The notes: generated by a model not told the origin, from the sequence alone. 64,000 bases of DNA from Curtobacterium sp. VKM Ac-2922 (GCF_022815645.1 NZ_JALGRO010000004.1:251436-315435), one strand, 5' to 3'; shown: positions 27,828-37,359, counted from the stretch's first letter. Numbers and translations are program-made.

Positions 27828-29402
27828 TCAGCCCCCGCCGGTGATCGGCGGCACGGTCGGCGGGTCGAACGACGGGATCGAGAAGGACGGCACCGGCACG
27901 GGCGTCACCGTCCGGTCCGGGACCCCGGGCACGGAGTACGACGACACCGGCTCCGGCACGTCCGACGTCCCGCGGTCCGCGGGCACCTGCAGCCCGGCTG
28001 CGCCGGTGCCGATCAGTCCCGCCGTCAGCACGACCAGGGCGAACAGCCGGTAGCGGATCCCCAGGCTCCGGAAGTACCGCTGCGCCGCGAACCGGCCGGC
28101 GCGGAACGCCTCGACGGACATCGTCGCGGTCACGAGTGCGAGTGGCCACGCGACGGCGGTGATCAGCCCGTCCGGCGCAGCAGCGCCGATGGCCGTCGTC
28201 GTCCCGATGATCCCGAGCACGCCGACCGCCAGCCCGGACCAGAGCGCGAGTTCCTGCCGCAGGCTGCCGAACTGCCAGGCCGTTCCCCACGCGACCCGTC
28301 CGGTCCGGTTCCTGGCCGTGCGCAGGACGCGGTCGTCGCCGGGCAGCAGCACGACCACCGACGCCAGTCCGAGCACGGTCGCACCACCCGCGGCCAGTGC
28401 GGCGGGCAGTCCGTCCGGCCCCGGCAGGACCGGGGAGGCCCATCGCAGGGCGAGCGCGACGACGACGAGTGCGGCGGCGCCGACCCCGCCCCACCGTCCG
28501 AGCGCCGCCCCGCGCCGCGGCAGCGTCCCCAGGTAGCTCGCGGGGAGGCGGTCGCGCCGACGACGGTAGCGGCGCAGGACGACCCACGCGCCGACCGCAC
28601 CGAGGACGGCCGTCACGGTCGTCGCGACCGCGCCGACCACGCCGGGTCCTGCGGCGAGCAGCACGGCGGCCACGAGCGCCGGGACGAGTGCCACGGCGGC
28701 GGCAGCGCGTCGTTCCCAGGTGACCGCGGCGTCGAGGAGCTCGCGGGACTCCTCGTCGCCCGGGTTCGTCACGAGCAGGTCGAGCAGCAGGTCCGGCTGG
28801 TCGGCGACCGGTGCGTACTCGGCGCGCAGGGCGAGCAGGCCCGGGTGCTGCGGGGCGCGCTGCAGCCCCTCGACGACCAGCTCGCGCGCGCGGTCGGAGT
28901 TGCGGTGCGCCCGCTCACAGACCGCGCCGACGGCGTACCAGTCGGGGGAGTCCGGCTCGAGCTCGATCGCCCGCTCGTACGCCTGCCGCACCTCGGGCAG
29001 TCGGCGTCCCCGGGCATCGATGCTCGCGATCGCGTGCTGCGCCCAGAGACCGGCCACGTCGGGTGCCACCGGGATGAGACGGGCGGTGACGTCCCGGGCC
29101 TCGGGCGCGCGACCGGCTGCGATCAGGACGGCGACCAGGCGCAGGTACGGCGGCAGCGTGTCCGGTGCGGCCTGGACCGCCGCACGTGCGGCCAGCTCGG
29201 CCTGCTGCAGGTCGCCACGCGCCTGGTGCAGCGCCGCCCACTCGCCGAGCAGTCCAGCGTCACCGGGGGCCCGGTCGAGTGCGTCGCGCAGCACACGCTC
29301 TGCGGTGTCCAGCTGCCCGAGCGCGCGGAGCGACCCTGCGCGGGACGCCGCGGAACCGGCGGCATCGGCACCGGCCGCACCCGCCGGGGTGTCAGAGGAC
29401 AC
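27828..29402 (-). CDS. TPR-repeat membrane protein
   Basis: A 524-residue protein. The N-terminal ~220 residues are tetratricopeptide-type helical repeats (ALGQLDTAERVLRDALDRAPGD, ARGDLQQAELAARAAVQAAP, GRAPEARDVTARLIPVAPD, AYERAIELEPDSPDWYAVGAV). The C-terminal part has about seven transmembrane helices and ends in a Pro/Thr/Ser-rich outer tail. TPR units bind partner proteins, so it may dock the AAA+ ATPase of the same operon to the membrane. The GTG start lies 11 nt inside the upstream gene. No known family with certainty; a link to the type VII system is inferred from position only. Confidence 0.75.
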   Translation of the reverse strand: MSSDTPAGAAGADAAGSAASRAGSLRALGQLDTAERVLRDALDRAPGDAGLLGEWAALHQARGDLQQAELAARAAVQAAPDTLPPYLRLVAVLIAAGRAPEARDVTARLIPVAPDVAGLWAQHAIASIDARGRRLPEVRQAYERAIELEPDSPDWYAVGAVCERAHRNSDRARELVVEGLQRAPQHPGLLALRAEYAPVADQPDLLLDLLVTNPGDEESRELLDAAVTWERRAAAAVALVPALVAAVLLAAGPGVVGAVATTVTAVLGAVGAWVVLRRYRRRRDRLPASYLGTLPRRGAALGRWGGVGAAALVVVALALRWASPVLPGPDGLPAALAAGGATVLGLASVVVLLPGDDRVLRTARNRTGRVAWGTAWQFGSLRQELALWSGLAVGVLGIIGTTTAIGAAAPDGLITAVAWPLALVTATMSVEAFRAGRFAAQRYFRSLGIRYRLFALVVLTAGLIGTGAAGLQVPADRGTSDVPEPVSSYSVPGVPDRTVTPVPVPSFSIPSFDPPTVPPITGGG

Positions 29403-30705
29403 GCTTCTGCTTGAGGTAGGCGACGAGCTCGTCGTAGCGTCCGTCCGCGTTCGCGAAGGCCGCGACGTTCTTCGCCGTGACGAGCCACGACCCCGTCGAC
29501 GGACGGACCTGGGTCAGCGCGTGCCGGACCTCGGCCATGCCCAGGGGTTGGATCTCGCCGGCCGCGACGGACTTCGCCATCGCCTGCTCCGCGGCCGAGG
29601 TCACCAGGTGGGCGAGGTCCGCGCCGGAGAAGTCCTCGGTCGCTGCGACCACCTGGCCCAGGTCGATGCCGGCGATCGGGCGGCGTGCGAAGTGGTGCCG
29701 CAGGATCGCCTCGCGTGCCGGTGCATCGGGCGGCAGCACGAGGGTCATCCGGTCCAGTCGGCCGGGGCGCAGGAACGCCGGGTCGACGTCCCACGGGCTG
29801 TTCGTCGCCGCGAGCACGAACAGTCCGTCGTTCTCCGAGCCGACCGAGTCGAGTTCGAGCAGGAGCTGGTTCACCATCTGCCGCAGCCCGCTCCACCCGG
29901 TGCCGATGCTCGACCGGCGCGCGCCGAGCGCGTCGATCTCGTCGAGGAACAGCACGGCGGGCGCCCGGGTCCTGGCTGCCTGGAACACCGCGTGCAGGTT
30001 CTTCTCGGTGTTGCCGACGTACGGGTCCAGGATCTGGTCGATCCGTGCGGTCACGAAGTGCGCACCGAGCTCACCGGCGATCGCGCGGGCCATGAAGGTC
30101 TTGCCGCAGCCGGGAGGCCCGTACAGCAGCAGCCCCCCACGCAGGGTCTTGCCGAAGGCGGCGGCGATCTCCGGGTGCCGCATCGGCTCGAGGAACGACT
30201 CGCGGATGCGCTGTTTCACGTCCTCGAGTCCGCCGACGTCGGCGAGCGTGACGTCGGGACGCTCGATCTCGACGTCAAGGGCGTGGTCGCCGTCGCCCTC
30301 CACCCGGATCTTCTCGGGTCCGTCAGCCGGCTCGGCCGGCTCGGCGGGTTCGGCGTCGTCCGCCGACGGCTCGACGAACGGCGGCGGGACGCTGCGTCCC
30401 AGCTCCGCCTCGGCACGTCGCCAGTCGAAGCCCTCCGCGGGTCGGACGGGAGGCTCGGTGCCGGTGGCGACTTCGGTGACCGGCACCGGGCCTCCAGGCC
30501 GCAGTGCGGTGCTCGCGTCCGTCAGGACCTGCAGCGCGAGCGCGTTGCCCGGATCCTGCTGCAGGACCATCCCGGCGTGCTGCAGGGCCTCGGCCGCACG
30601 GCCGCGCTGCAGCAGCAGCTGTGCGACCTGTCCGCGCAGTGCCACGTCGTCGGGTGCCGCCTGCATCGCGGCGAACAGGCTGGTGAAGAGGGGGTCGTCG
30701 GTCAT
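29392..30705 (-). CDS. TPR plus AAA+ ATPase (EccA-like layout)
   Basis: A 437-residue protein with a short N-terminal TPR-like helical region (residues 1-65, QVAQLLLQRGRAAEALQHAG), an acidic Ala/Glu/Pro linker, and one AAA+ domain. The domain shows Walker A GPPGCGKTF, Walker B VLFLDEIDALG, sensor-1 ATNSPWDVDPAFLRPGRLDR with the arginine finger region, and a Cdc48/FtsH-like VGGLEDVKQRI entry. EccA of mycobacterial ESX loci also joins TPRs to AAA+, but its ATPase is of another (CbxX) type, so this is an analogue rather than a clear orthologue. Probably a cytoplasmic unfoldase or chaperone for secretion substrates. Its ATG overlaps the upstream stop by 4 nt. Confidence 0.8.
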   Translation of the reverse strand: MTDDPLFTSLFAAMQAAPDDVALRGQVAQLLLQRGRAAEALQHAGMVLQQDPGNALALQVLTDASTALRPGGPVPVTEVATGTEPPVRPAEGFDWRRAEAELGRSVPPPFVEPSADDAEPAEPAEPADGPEKIRVEGDGDHALDVEIERPDVTLADVGGLEDVKQRIRESFLEPMRHPEIAAAFGKTLRGGLLLYGPPGCGKTFMARAIAGELGAHFVTARIDQILDPYVGNTEKNLHAVFQAARTRAPAVLFLDEIDALGARRSSIGTGWSGLRQMVNQLLLELDSVGSENDGLFVLAATNSPWDVDPAFLRPGRLDRMTLVLPPDAPAREAILRHHFARRPIAGIDLGQVVAATEDFSGADLAHLVTSAAEQAMAKSVAAGEIQPLGMAEVRHALTQVRPSTGSWLVTAKNVAAFANADGRYDELVAYLKQKRVL

Positions 30706-31076
30706 CGTCGCCTCGCGTCCTGGGCGGACAGGACGCCGTGCGCCCGCTCCGCGATCGCCGTCGCCAGCGCACTGCCGATCGGCTCGGTCTCGTCGTCGAA
30801 CGGGACGAACACGTCCGTCCACCACCACCCGCCACCGTCGGCCTCGGGCGGCAGCGTCGGCACGTCCGGCAGCAGGCGACGGACCTCGGACGTCGAGCGG
30901 ACCCGACGCGGGTGCTGGACCGTGGCCAGGAGGCGCCCGTCGCCGTCGGTGAACCGGGCGACCAGACCGTCCCGGACCAGGCGCATGCCGATCCCGGGGT
31001 CCACCGCGGCCGCGGCGGGTCGGAACTCGGCGTCGCCGAGCAGGGTCGGCCCGAGGATGGTCAGCTCACGGGGCAC
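30702..31076 (-). CDS. Small unknown protein of the AAA+ operon
   Basis: A 124-residue soluble protein, MPRELTILGPTLLGDAEFRP..., with a conspicuous GGGWWWTDVFVPFDD stretch and an amphipathic C-terminal helix (SALATAIAERAHGVLSAQ). I do not recognise its family. The GTG start lies 11 nt inside the upstream gene, and the stop overlaps the ATG of the AAA+ gene, so all are translationally coupled. It may be a substrate adaptor or a subunit of the same complex; inferred only from the operon. Confidence 0.7.
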   Translation of the reverse strand: MPRELTILGPTLLGDAEFRPAAAAVDPGIGMRLVRDGLVARFTDGDGRLLATVQHPRRVRSTSEVRRLLPDVPTLPPEADGGGWWWTDVFVPFDDETEPIGSALATAIAERAHGVLSAQDARRR

Positions 31077-32145
31077 GTGGGTCGTCCTCCGGGGTCGGGC
31101 CGGCGCCGAGGTCGCGGCCGGTGAGTCGTTCGACGGCGTCGCGGCCCAGGTGGTCGACCACGGGGCGGAGCCGTTCCCACCCGGTGGCGTCCGGTCGCGA
31201 GGGCCCGTCACGGAACCGCAGCACCAGGGACGGCAGACGTGGTCGGCCGACCCGCTCGGCACCGAAGCGCTCCCGCATCTCGTCGACGTCGAGCCCCAGG
31301 CCCTGCACCGCCGGTGCCCCGAGCAGCATCGCGACCGGCTCCGGGTCCTGCTCGAGGGTCGGGCGCACGGTCAGGTCCGCCGACCCGACGCGGGCGAACA
31401 CCATCGCGACGAGTGGCAGCGCGCTCCGGCACAGGTCGGCGAGCAGGACGGTGGCGGCGTCGTGCGCACGCTGCACCCCGGTCGTGCCCGGGGCGCCGAC
31501 ACCGACCAGGCCCGTGACGACCTCCTCGACACCCTTGTCGGTGCGGCGGACGGTGACCGAGCCGGCCAGGGGTGCGTCCGCGGACCCGATGACCGAGAAC
31601 CGGGCTTCGTGCGGCATGCGCGCCCGGGCGGCCGCGGTCAGCGTGTCCTTGTCCCAGGCGTCCTCAACGGGTTCGTGCGTGCCCCACCCGACCGGTGTCG
31701 TCCCCGGCCCGAGCGCGGCGAACGTCTCCCAGGCGCGGCCCAGCCGCACGCCGACGTCGGCACGGTGGCGGATCGACGCCGACACGACGAACTGGACCTG
31801 CTCCGGGCGGGGCACCTCGAGGAACCGCGGGTCGACGGCATCCGCGGCCGTCGGCGTCCGGAACGCATCGGCGACGCCGGCGAGCGCCGTGCCGGTCGAC
31901 CCGTCGCGGAGCGTGCCGTCCTCGGCACGGACGACCCACCGGCCGTCGGCGCCGTCGAGCACCTGCCGGAAGGACTCGGTGAGCCGCGCGGTGTCCGGTG
32001 TCAGGACGACGACGCGATGTCCGTCGGCCGCAGCCCGGACGACCAGGTCGGCCCGCATCGGCGTCAGTGCCACGACGGGCAGGACGGACTCGCTCACCAC
32101 GTAGCCGTCGCCGATCCCGTCCACCAGCGGGTGTCCCGTCCCCAT
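31066..32145 (-). CDS. Unknown 359-residue protein heading the AAA+ operon (DUF6177-like)
   Basis: First gene of the four-gene minus-strand operon. The soluble alpha/beta protein starts MGTGHPLVDGIGDGYVVSES and includes EQVQFVVSASIRHRADVGVRLGRAWE split by a predicted turn, VGWGTHEPVEDAWDKD, FSVIGSADAPLAGS and LVGVGAPG. From memory it resembles DUF6177 proteins found near type VII loci of Actinobacteria; I could not confirm it. No TM helix, no signal peptide, no obvious catalytic triad. The ATG is fixed by a -10 box 7 nt upstream. Confidence 0.65.
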   Translation of the reverse strand: MGTGHPLVDGIGDGYVVSESVLPVVALTPMRADLVVRAAADGHRVVVLTPDTARLTESFRQVLDGADGRWVVRAEDGTLRDGSTGTALAGVADAFRTPTAADAVDPRFLEVPRPEQVQFVVSASIRHRADVGVRLGRAWETFAALGPGTTPVGWGTHEPVEDAWDKDTLTAAARARMPHEARFSVIGSADAPLAGSVTVRRTDKGVEEVVTGLVGVGAPGTTGVQRAHDAATVLLADLCRSALPLVAMVFARVGSADLTVRPTLEQDPEPVAMLLGAPAVQGLGLDVDEMRERFGAERVGRPRLPSLVLRFRDGPSRPDATGWERLRPVVDHLGRDAVERLTGRDLGAGPTPEDDPRAP

Positions 32146-32152
32146 GGCATGG

Positions 32153-32158
32153 ACCCTA
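32153..32158 (-). promoter_or_regulatory. -10 box (TAGGGT), leaderless start of the AAA+ operon
   Basis: On the minus strand TAGGGT is followed by 7 nt and the ATG at 32145. It drives the four overlapping genes down to 27828. Confidence 0.6.
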
Positions 32159-32196
32159 CCGTCCGGGGTCGCAACCGGACGCAACCTGCCCGCCCG

Positions 32197-32202
32197 TAGC
32201 GT
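32197..32202 (+). promoter_or_regulatory. -10 box (TAGCGT) of the aldehyde dehydrogenase operon
   Basis: TAGCGT would give a leader of about 50 nt before the ATG at 32260, which has GAAAGG at proper distance. It shares the 114-nt divergent gap with the minus-strand operon. No -35 of note. Confidence 0.4.
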
Positions 32203-32259
32203 CACGCACGGACGCGCCGACCGCGCGGCCACCGACACCGTCGTCGAAAGGGCACCACC

Positions 32260-33800
<1,541 letters not shown>

Positions 33801-33801
<1 letters not shown>

Positions 33802-34202
33802 TGCCGCACCCCACGGCGCGCGTCGCGGTGACGCCGGCGGCGGGGGAGCTCCTGCGCTCCCTCACCGCCCGGCACGGCCCACTGATGTTCCACCAGTCGG
33901 GCGGCTGCTGCGACGGGTCGAGTCCGATGTGCTACCCGGTCGGGATGTTCACGACCGGGTCCGGCGACGTGCTGCTCGGTGCGGTCGACGTCGACGGCAT
34001 CGACCCCGTCGAGGTCTACATGTCCCGCTCCCAGTTCGAGTACTGGAAGTACACGCACCTGACCATCGACGTGGTCGACGGTCGCGGTGGCGGGTTCTCG
34101 GTCGAGGTGCCCGAGGGCAAGCGGTTCCTCACCCGGTCCCGCATGCTGGACGACGCCGAGCTGCAGGACCTGGGACTGGTCCCGTCGGGCGCGCCGACGT
34201 AG
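33801..34202 (+). CDS. DUF779 family protein
   Basis: A 133-residue soluble protein with the conserved cysteine-rich HQSGGCCDGSSPMCYP and an EYWKYTHLTIDVV strand, typical of DUF779, which is nearly always next to an ExaC/AldA-type aldehyde dehydrogenase. The Cys pair could bind a metal or react with aldehydes; its role is not established. It is coupled to the dehydrogenase by a TGATG junction. Its stop TAG is the first three bases of a TAGGCT box that probably starts the regulator gene. Confidence 0.9.
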
Positions 34203-34205
34203 GCT
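34200..34205 (+). promoter_or_regulatory. -10 box (TAGGCT) overlapping the DUF779 stop
   Basis: TAGGCT could start a separate transcript for the GAF regulator with a leader of about 45 nt, containing GGAGG 4 nt before the ATG. Confidence 0.45.
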
Positions 34206-34258
34206 GACCGCACCTGCCGCGACGACGCGACGGGCGGACCCGGTCGGACGGAGGACGC

Positions 34259-35440
34259 ATGCGCGCACCCCGTCCCGGGTCCGTCCGCCCCCTGGTCGCC
34301 GAGTCCTGGCGCCGGTCCGCCCGGGTCGACCCCGACGGCGTGCCCGCGGTCACCCTGGGCACCGACGAACTCGACGCCGCCCGGCGCAGCGGGCCACTCG
34401 CGACCCTGCTGCCGATCGTCCGTCGGCTGCTGCTCGACGACTCGCGCGCCGCCGGGTGCATCGTCGCGGTCGGAGACGCGGCCGGCCGGCTCGTCTTCGT
34501 CGACGGCGCGCCCGGAGCCCGCCGCGCCGCCGAGGACATGGGCTTCGTCGCGGGCGCGGACTGGGCCGAGGAGCACGTCGGCACCAGCGCGCCCGGCACC
34601 GCCCTGCGCCTGGACCGCCCCGTGCAGATCCGCAGCGAGGAACACTACGCGACCGCCGTCAAGCCGTTCTCGTGCAGCGCGGTCCCCGTGCACGACGCCG
34701 GCGGCCGGCCGATCGGCGTCGTCGACGTCACCGGCGACGACCGTGCCGTCGAGCGCCACACCCTGCCGCTGGTGACCGCGACCGTCGCGGCCGCCGAGGC
34801 GGAGCTCGCGCTCGCGACCCTGCGCCGGCCGGACCGCACCCGGACCACCACGCCCGAGGACGCCGAGCTCGTGCTGCTCGGCGCCGACACCGCCGTGCTG
34901 CGCGCCGGCGGCCGCACCGTGGCACTGTCCGCACGGCACTCCGAGATCCTCGCCGTGCTCGCAACGGCCACGAGCGGGCTGCCCGCCGCCGACCTCGCCG
35001 CGGCCGTCTACGGCGACGCGGGCGCCACCACCACGCTCCGCGCCGAGCTCGTCCGCCTGCGCCGGGTCCTCGCGACGAGCGCTCCCTGCGTGACGCTGGC
35101 CTCGCGCCCGTACCGGGTGGGCGGGGTACGCACCGACGTCGACGGCGTGCTGCGGGCGCTCGACCGCGGGGCGCGCCTCCAGGCCGTCAGCCGCTACCCG
35201 GGACCGGTCCTGCCGGGGTCGGACGCGCCGGGGGTCGACGCGCTCCGCGACCTGGTCCGCAGCCGCTTCCGCGAGGCGGTCGTGACCGACGGGTCCGCCG
35301 ACGCGCTGCTCGCGTGGTCCCGCACCCCCGACGGCGCCGAGGACACGCACGTGCTCCGTGCACTGCTCGGCGTGCTGCCGCCGCGGTCCCCGCGCCGGGC
35401 GGGGCTGGTGGCCGCCGTCGAGGCGATCGAGGGCCGCTGA
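34259..35440 (+). CDS. GAF-domain transcription regulator of the aldehyde dehydrogenase module
   Basis: A 393-residue regulator. The N-terminal half has the AcoR-like entry LVAESWRRSARVDPDG and a GAF sensor domain (IVAVGDAAGRLVFVDG, GTSAPGTALRLDRPVQIRSEEHY, PVHDAGGRPIGVVDVTG). There is no sigma-54 AAA domain; instead a winged-helix-like region follows (LSARHSEILAVLATATSGLPAADLAAAVYG). It probably senses an aldehyde, alcohol or redox signal and controls the upstream aldehyde dehydrogenase operon; the signal is not readable. Start ATG with GGAGG; a separate promoter is likely. Confidence 0.82.
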   Translation: MRAPRPGSVRPLVAESWRRSARVDPDGVPAVTLGTDELDAARRSGPLATLLPIVRRLLLDDSRAAGCIVAVGDAAGRLVFVDGAPGARRAAEDMGFVAGADWAEEHVGTSAPGTALRLDRPVQIRSEEHYATAVKPFSCSAVPVHDAGGRPIGVVDVTGDDRAVERHTLPLVTATVAAAEAELALATLRRPDRTRTTTPEDAELVLLGADTAVLRAGGRTVALSARHSEILAVLATATSGLPAADLAAAVYGDAGATTTLRAELVRLRRVLATSAPCVTLASRPYRVGGVRTDVDGVLRALDRGARLQAVSRYPGPVLPGSDAPGVDALRDLVRSRFREAVVTDGSADALLAWSRTPDGAEDTHVLRALLGVLPPRSPRRAGLVAAVEAIEGR

Positions 35441-35478
35441 CGGTCCGCTGACCTGCCTGGAGGCCCGGCTCGGCCTGG

Positions 35479-35484
35479 TAGCAT
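35479..35484 (+). promoter_or_regulatory. -10 box (TAGCAT) of tRNA-Leu
   Basis: TAGCAT lies 10 nt upstream of the mature tRNA 5' end, a fitting distance for a short 5' leader removed by RNase P. Confidence 0.5.
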
Positions 35485-35494
35485 CGGCGTGCTT

Positions 35495-35579
35495 GCGAGT
35501 GTGGTGGAATCGGCAGACACGGGGCACTCAAAATGCTCTGCCTCACGGCGTGCGGGTTCAAGTCCCGCCACTCGTACCA
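35495..35579 (+). tRNA. tRNA-Leu (anticodon CAA)
   Basis: Reads UUG codons. The acceptor stem pairs GCGAGTG with CACTCGT (one G-U at the first pair), the CCA end is encoded, and the T-arm reads GCGGG-TTCAAGT-CCCGC. The anticodon arm is GGGCA-CTCAAAA-TGCTC with CAA at positions 34-36. A long variable arm (GCCTCACGGCGT) and the GGTGGAATCGGCAGACAC D-arm are typical for tRNA-Leu. Its 3' end is copied three more times just downstream. Confidence 0.95.
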
Positions 35580-35580
35580 A

Positions 35581-35751
35581 GGGCGCTCACGGCGTGCGGG
35601 GCAGTTCCGGTCTCACGCGTCCCGCCACTCGTACCAAGGGCGCTCACGGCGTGCGGGGCTGGTCCGGCTCACCGGGTCCCGCCACTCGTACCAAGGGCGC
35701 TCACGGCGTGCGGGGCTGGTCCGGCTCACCGCGTCCCGCCACTCGTACCAA
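35581..35751 (+). repeat. Three tandem 57-bp repeats with tRNA-Leu 3' ends
   Basis: Units at 35581-35637, 35638-35694 and 35695-35751. Each begins GGGCGCTCACGGCGTGCGGG and ends GTCCCGCCACTCGTACCAA, i.e. it carries the end of the tRNA variable arm, a T-stem (GCGGG/CCCGC) with an enlarged loop of about 20 nt, the 3' acceptor strand and CCA. Units 2 and 3 differ at one base; unit 1 differs in the loop. The E. coli tyrT locus (rtT RNA) has a comparable set of repeats with tRNA 3' ends. No 5' halves exist, so they cannot form whole tRNAs. Confidence 0.95.
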
Positions 35752-35805
35752 GGTGACTTGTTCACCGACCAGCCATCCGCTGCGGCCAGCACTGCTCGCG
35801 TCTAG

Positions 35806-35811
35806 TAGGCT
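35806..35811 (+). promoter_or_regulatory. -10 box (TAGGCT), leaderless start of the ANTAR regulator
   Basis: TAGGCT is followed by 7 nt and the GTG start, so the message would start at the codon. Confidence 0.65.
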
Positions 35812-35818
35812 CTCCGGC

Positions 35819-36427
35819 GTGAGTGACGCAGAAGCAACAACCGCAACAGCACCCCGTCGAGTCGTCGTCGCCGAGGACGAATCGCTCATCCGTCTCGACA
35901 TCGTCGAGATCCTCCGCGACAACGGGTTCGACGTCGTGGGCGAAGCGGGTGACGGCGAGACGGCCGTGCAGCTGGCGACCGACCTGCGTCCCGACCTCGT
36001 CATCATGGACGTCAAGATGCCCCAGCTCGACGGCATCTCCGCCGCCGAGAAGCTGTCGAAGAACCACATCGCTCCGGTCGTCCTGCTGACCGCGTTCAGC
36101 CAGAAGGAACTCGTCGAGCGTGCCACCGAGGCCGGTGCGCTGGCCTACGTCGTCAAGCCGTTCACGCCGAACGACCTGCTCCCCGCGATCGAGATCGCCC
36201 TCTCGCGGTACCAGCAGATCATCACGCTGGAGTCCGAGGTCGCCGACCTGGTCGAGCGCTTCGAGACCCGCAAGCTCGTCGACCGCGCCAAGGGCCTGCT
36301 CAACGAGAAGATGGGCCTGACCGAGCCCGAGGCCTTCCGCTGGATCCAGAAGGCTTCGATGGACCGCCGGCTGACCATGCACGACGTCGCCAAGGCGATC
36401 ATCGAGCAGCTCAGCGCGAAGAAGTAG
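35819..36427 (+). CDS. pdtaR: ANTAR-domain response regulator (PdtaR-type)
   Basis: A 202-residue two-domain regulator: a receiver domain (VVVAEDESLIRLDIVEIL, phospho-acceptor Asp in LVIMDVKMPQLDG, LLTAF, AYVVKPF) and a C-terminal ANTAR RNA-binding domain (LVDRAKGLLNEKMGLTEPEAFRWI split around the hinge, AKAIIEQL). ANTAR proteins bind paired hexaloop hairpins in mRNA and prevent termination; in mycobacteria PdtaR works with the kinase PdtaS. No kinase gene is next to it here. The GTG is chosen because of the -10 box; upstream in-frame sequence runs through the tRNA repeats. Confidence 0.92.
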   Translation: MSDAEATTATAPRRVVVAEDESLIRLDIVEILRDNGFDVVGEAGDGETAVQLATDLRPDLVIMDVKMPQLDGISAAEKLSKNHIAPVVLLTAFSQKELVERATEAGALAYVVKPFTPNDLLPAIEIALSRYQQIITLESEVADLVERFETRKLVDRAKGLLNEKMGLTEPEAFRWIQKASMDRRLTMHDVAKAIIEQLSAKK

Positions 36428-36447
36428 TCACGCACCGACGCGCTGCC

Positions 36448-36478
36448 GACGCCGCCACCCGATCCGGGTGGCGGCGTC
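36448..36478 (+). terminator. 13-bp stem-loop after pdtaR
   Basis: GACGCCGCCACCC (36448-36460) and GGGTGGCGGCGTC (36466-36478) form a perfect stem with a 5-nt loop. It separates the convergent pdtaR and VOC genes and may work in both directions. Confidence 0.75.
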
Positions 36479-36498
36479 GTCGTGTCAGGGTCGTCGTG

Positions 36499-36873
36499 TC
36501 AGGGGCGGGGTGGCAGCTGCTGCAGGGTCCAGGCGTTGCCGTCGGGATCGGTGAAGAAGACGAACCGGCCCCAGGCCAGCTCGTCCACCCCGACGACGTC
36601 GACCCCCAGCGCGCGCAGGTCGGCCAACGCCTGGTCGGCATCGGGGACGACGACCTGGATCGACTTCAGGGAACCGGGTTCGACGTCCGGCGACATGATG
36701 CCGTCACCGAACGCGATCGAGCAGGCCGACCCGGGTGGCGTCGCCTGCACGAAGCGGACGTCGTCGGACACCCGCTGGTCGTGGTCGATGGTGAAGCCGA
36801 TGCGGTCGTAGAAGTCGCGGGCGCGGTCGACGTCGCTGACGGGGACCATGACGAGTTCGATCTTCCAGTCCAT
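36499..36873 (-). CDS. VOC (glyoxalase/bleomycin-resistance fold) family protein
   Basis: A 124-residue protein with two beta-alpha-beta-beta-beta halves: MDWKIELVMVPVSDVDRARDFYDRIGF and IQVVVPDADQALADLRALG, with FTDPDGNAWTLQQ near the end. VOC proteins are metal-dependent lyases, isomerases or dioxygenases or bind drugs; the substrate cannot be told from the sequence. The candidate metal residues are fewer than in glyoxalase I, so a binding role is possible. It lies 28 nt downstream of the thioesterase gene on the same strand and may share its message. Confidence 0.88.
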   Translation of the reverse strand: MDWKIELVMVPVSDVDRARDFYDRIGFTIDHDQRVSDDVRFVQATPPGSACSIAFGDGIMSPDVEPGSLKSIQVVVPDADQALADLRALGVDVVGVDELAWGRFVFFTDPDGNAWTLQQLPPRP

Positions 36874-36901
36874 GGCGGACTCCCTGTGGCCGTGCGAGGG
36901 C

Positions 36902-37327
36902 TCAGCGCCGCTCGCGGATCATGTTGGTGATGCGGACGGTCGAGCACCGGCGACCCTGGTCGTCCGTCAGCACGATCTCGTGCGTGGTGAGCGTGTTGCC
37001 GAGGTGGATCGCGGTGCAGGTGCCCGTGACGGTGCCGCTCGTCGCACTGCGCGAGTGCGAGGCGTTCAGCTCGATGCCGACGGCGTAGCGTCCGGGCCCG
37101 GCGTGCACGTTCGCCGCGGCCGACCCGAGGCTCTCGGCCAGCACCACGTAGGCGCCGCCGTGCAGCAGCCCGGCCGGCTGACGGTTGCCCTCGACCGGGA
37201 TGGTGCCCACCGCGCGCTCGGCGGTGAGCTCGCTGATGACCATGCCCATCTTGTCGCCGAGTTCGCCCGTGCCGCGGTCGGTGAGCCGCTCGTCGACGGG
37301 GCCGGTGGTGGTCGCTTCGTCGGTCAC
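36902..37327 (-). CDS. PaaI-type hotdog thioesterase
   Basis: A 141-residue acyl-CoA thioesterase of the hotdog fold with the family signature GLLHGGAYVVLAESLGS, and ELNASHSRSATSGTVTGTC and HEIVLTDDQGRRCSTVRIT later. Enzymes of this group hydrolyse phenylacetyl-CoA-like or dihydroxynaphthoyl-CoA thioesters; the actual substrate is unknown. The GTG giving MTDEATTTG has GGAG upstream. It is divergent from polA with a gap of only 44 nt, so their promoters must be adjacent. Confidence 0.87.
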   Translation of the reverse strand: MTDEATTTGPVDERLTDRGTGELGDKMGMVISELTAERAVGTIPVEGNRQPAGLLHGGAYVVLAESLGSAAANVHAGPGRYAVGIELNASHSRSATSGTVTGTCTAIHLGNTLTTHEIVLTDDQGRRCSTVRITNMIRERR

Positions 37328-37359
37328 GCGCGCTTGACTCCTGTGTCGGATGGCGTCGG

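Noticed and set aside
14587..32145. Genomic island or prophage carrying the secretion and toxin genes
   Set aside because: No integrase, transposase, flanking direct repeats or marked change in base composition was seen; the tRNA-Leu lies 3.3 kb beyond, separated by other genes.
35581..35751. CRISPR array
   Set aside because: The units are directly adjacent, 57 bp each, without spacers between repeats, and clearly derive from the tRNA 3' end.
35489..35818. In-frame extension of the pdtaR reading frame through the tRNA and its repeats
   Set aside because: The repeated peptide THGVRG-type sequence is a translation of the tRNA-derived array; the -10 box at 35806 excludes it.
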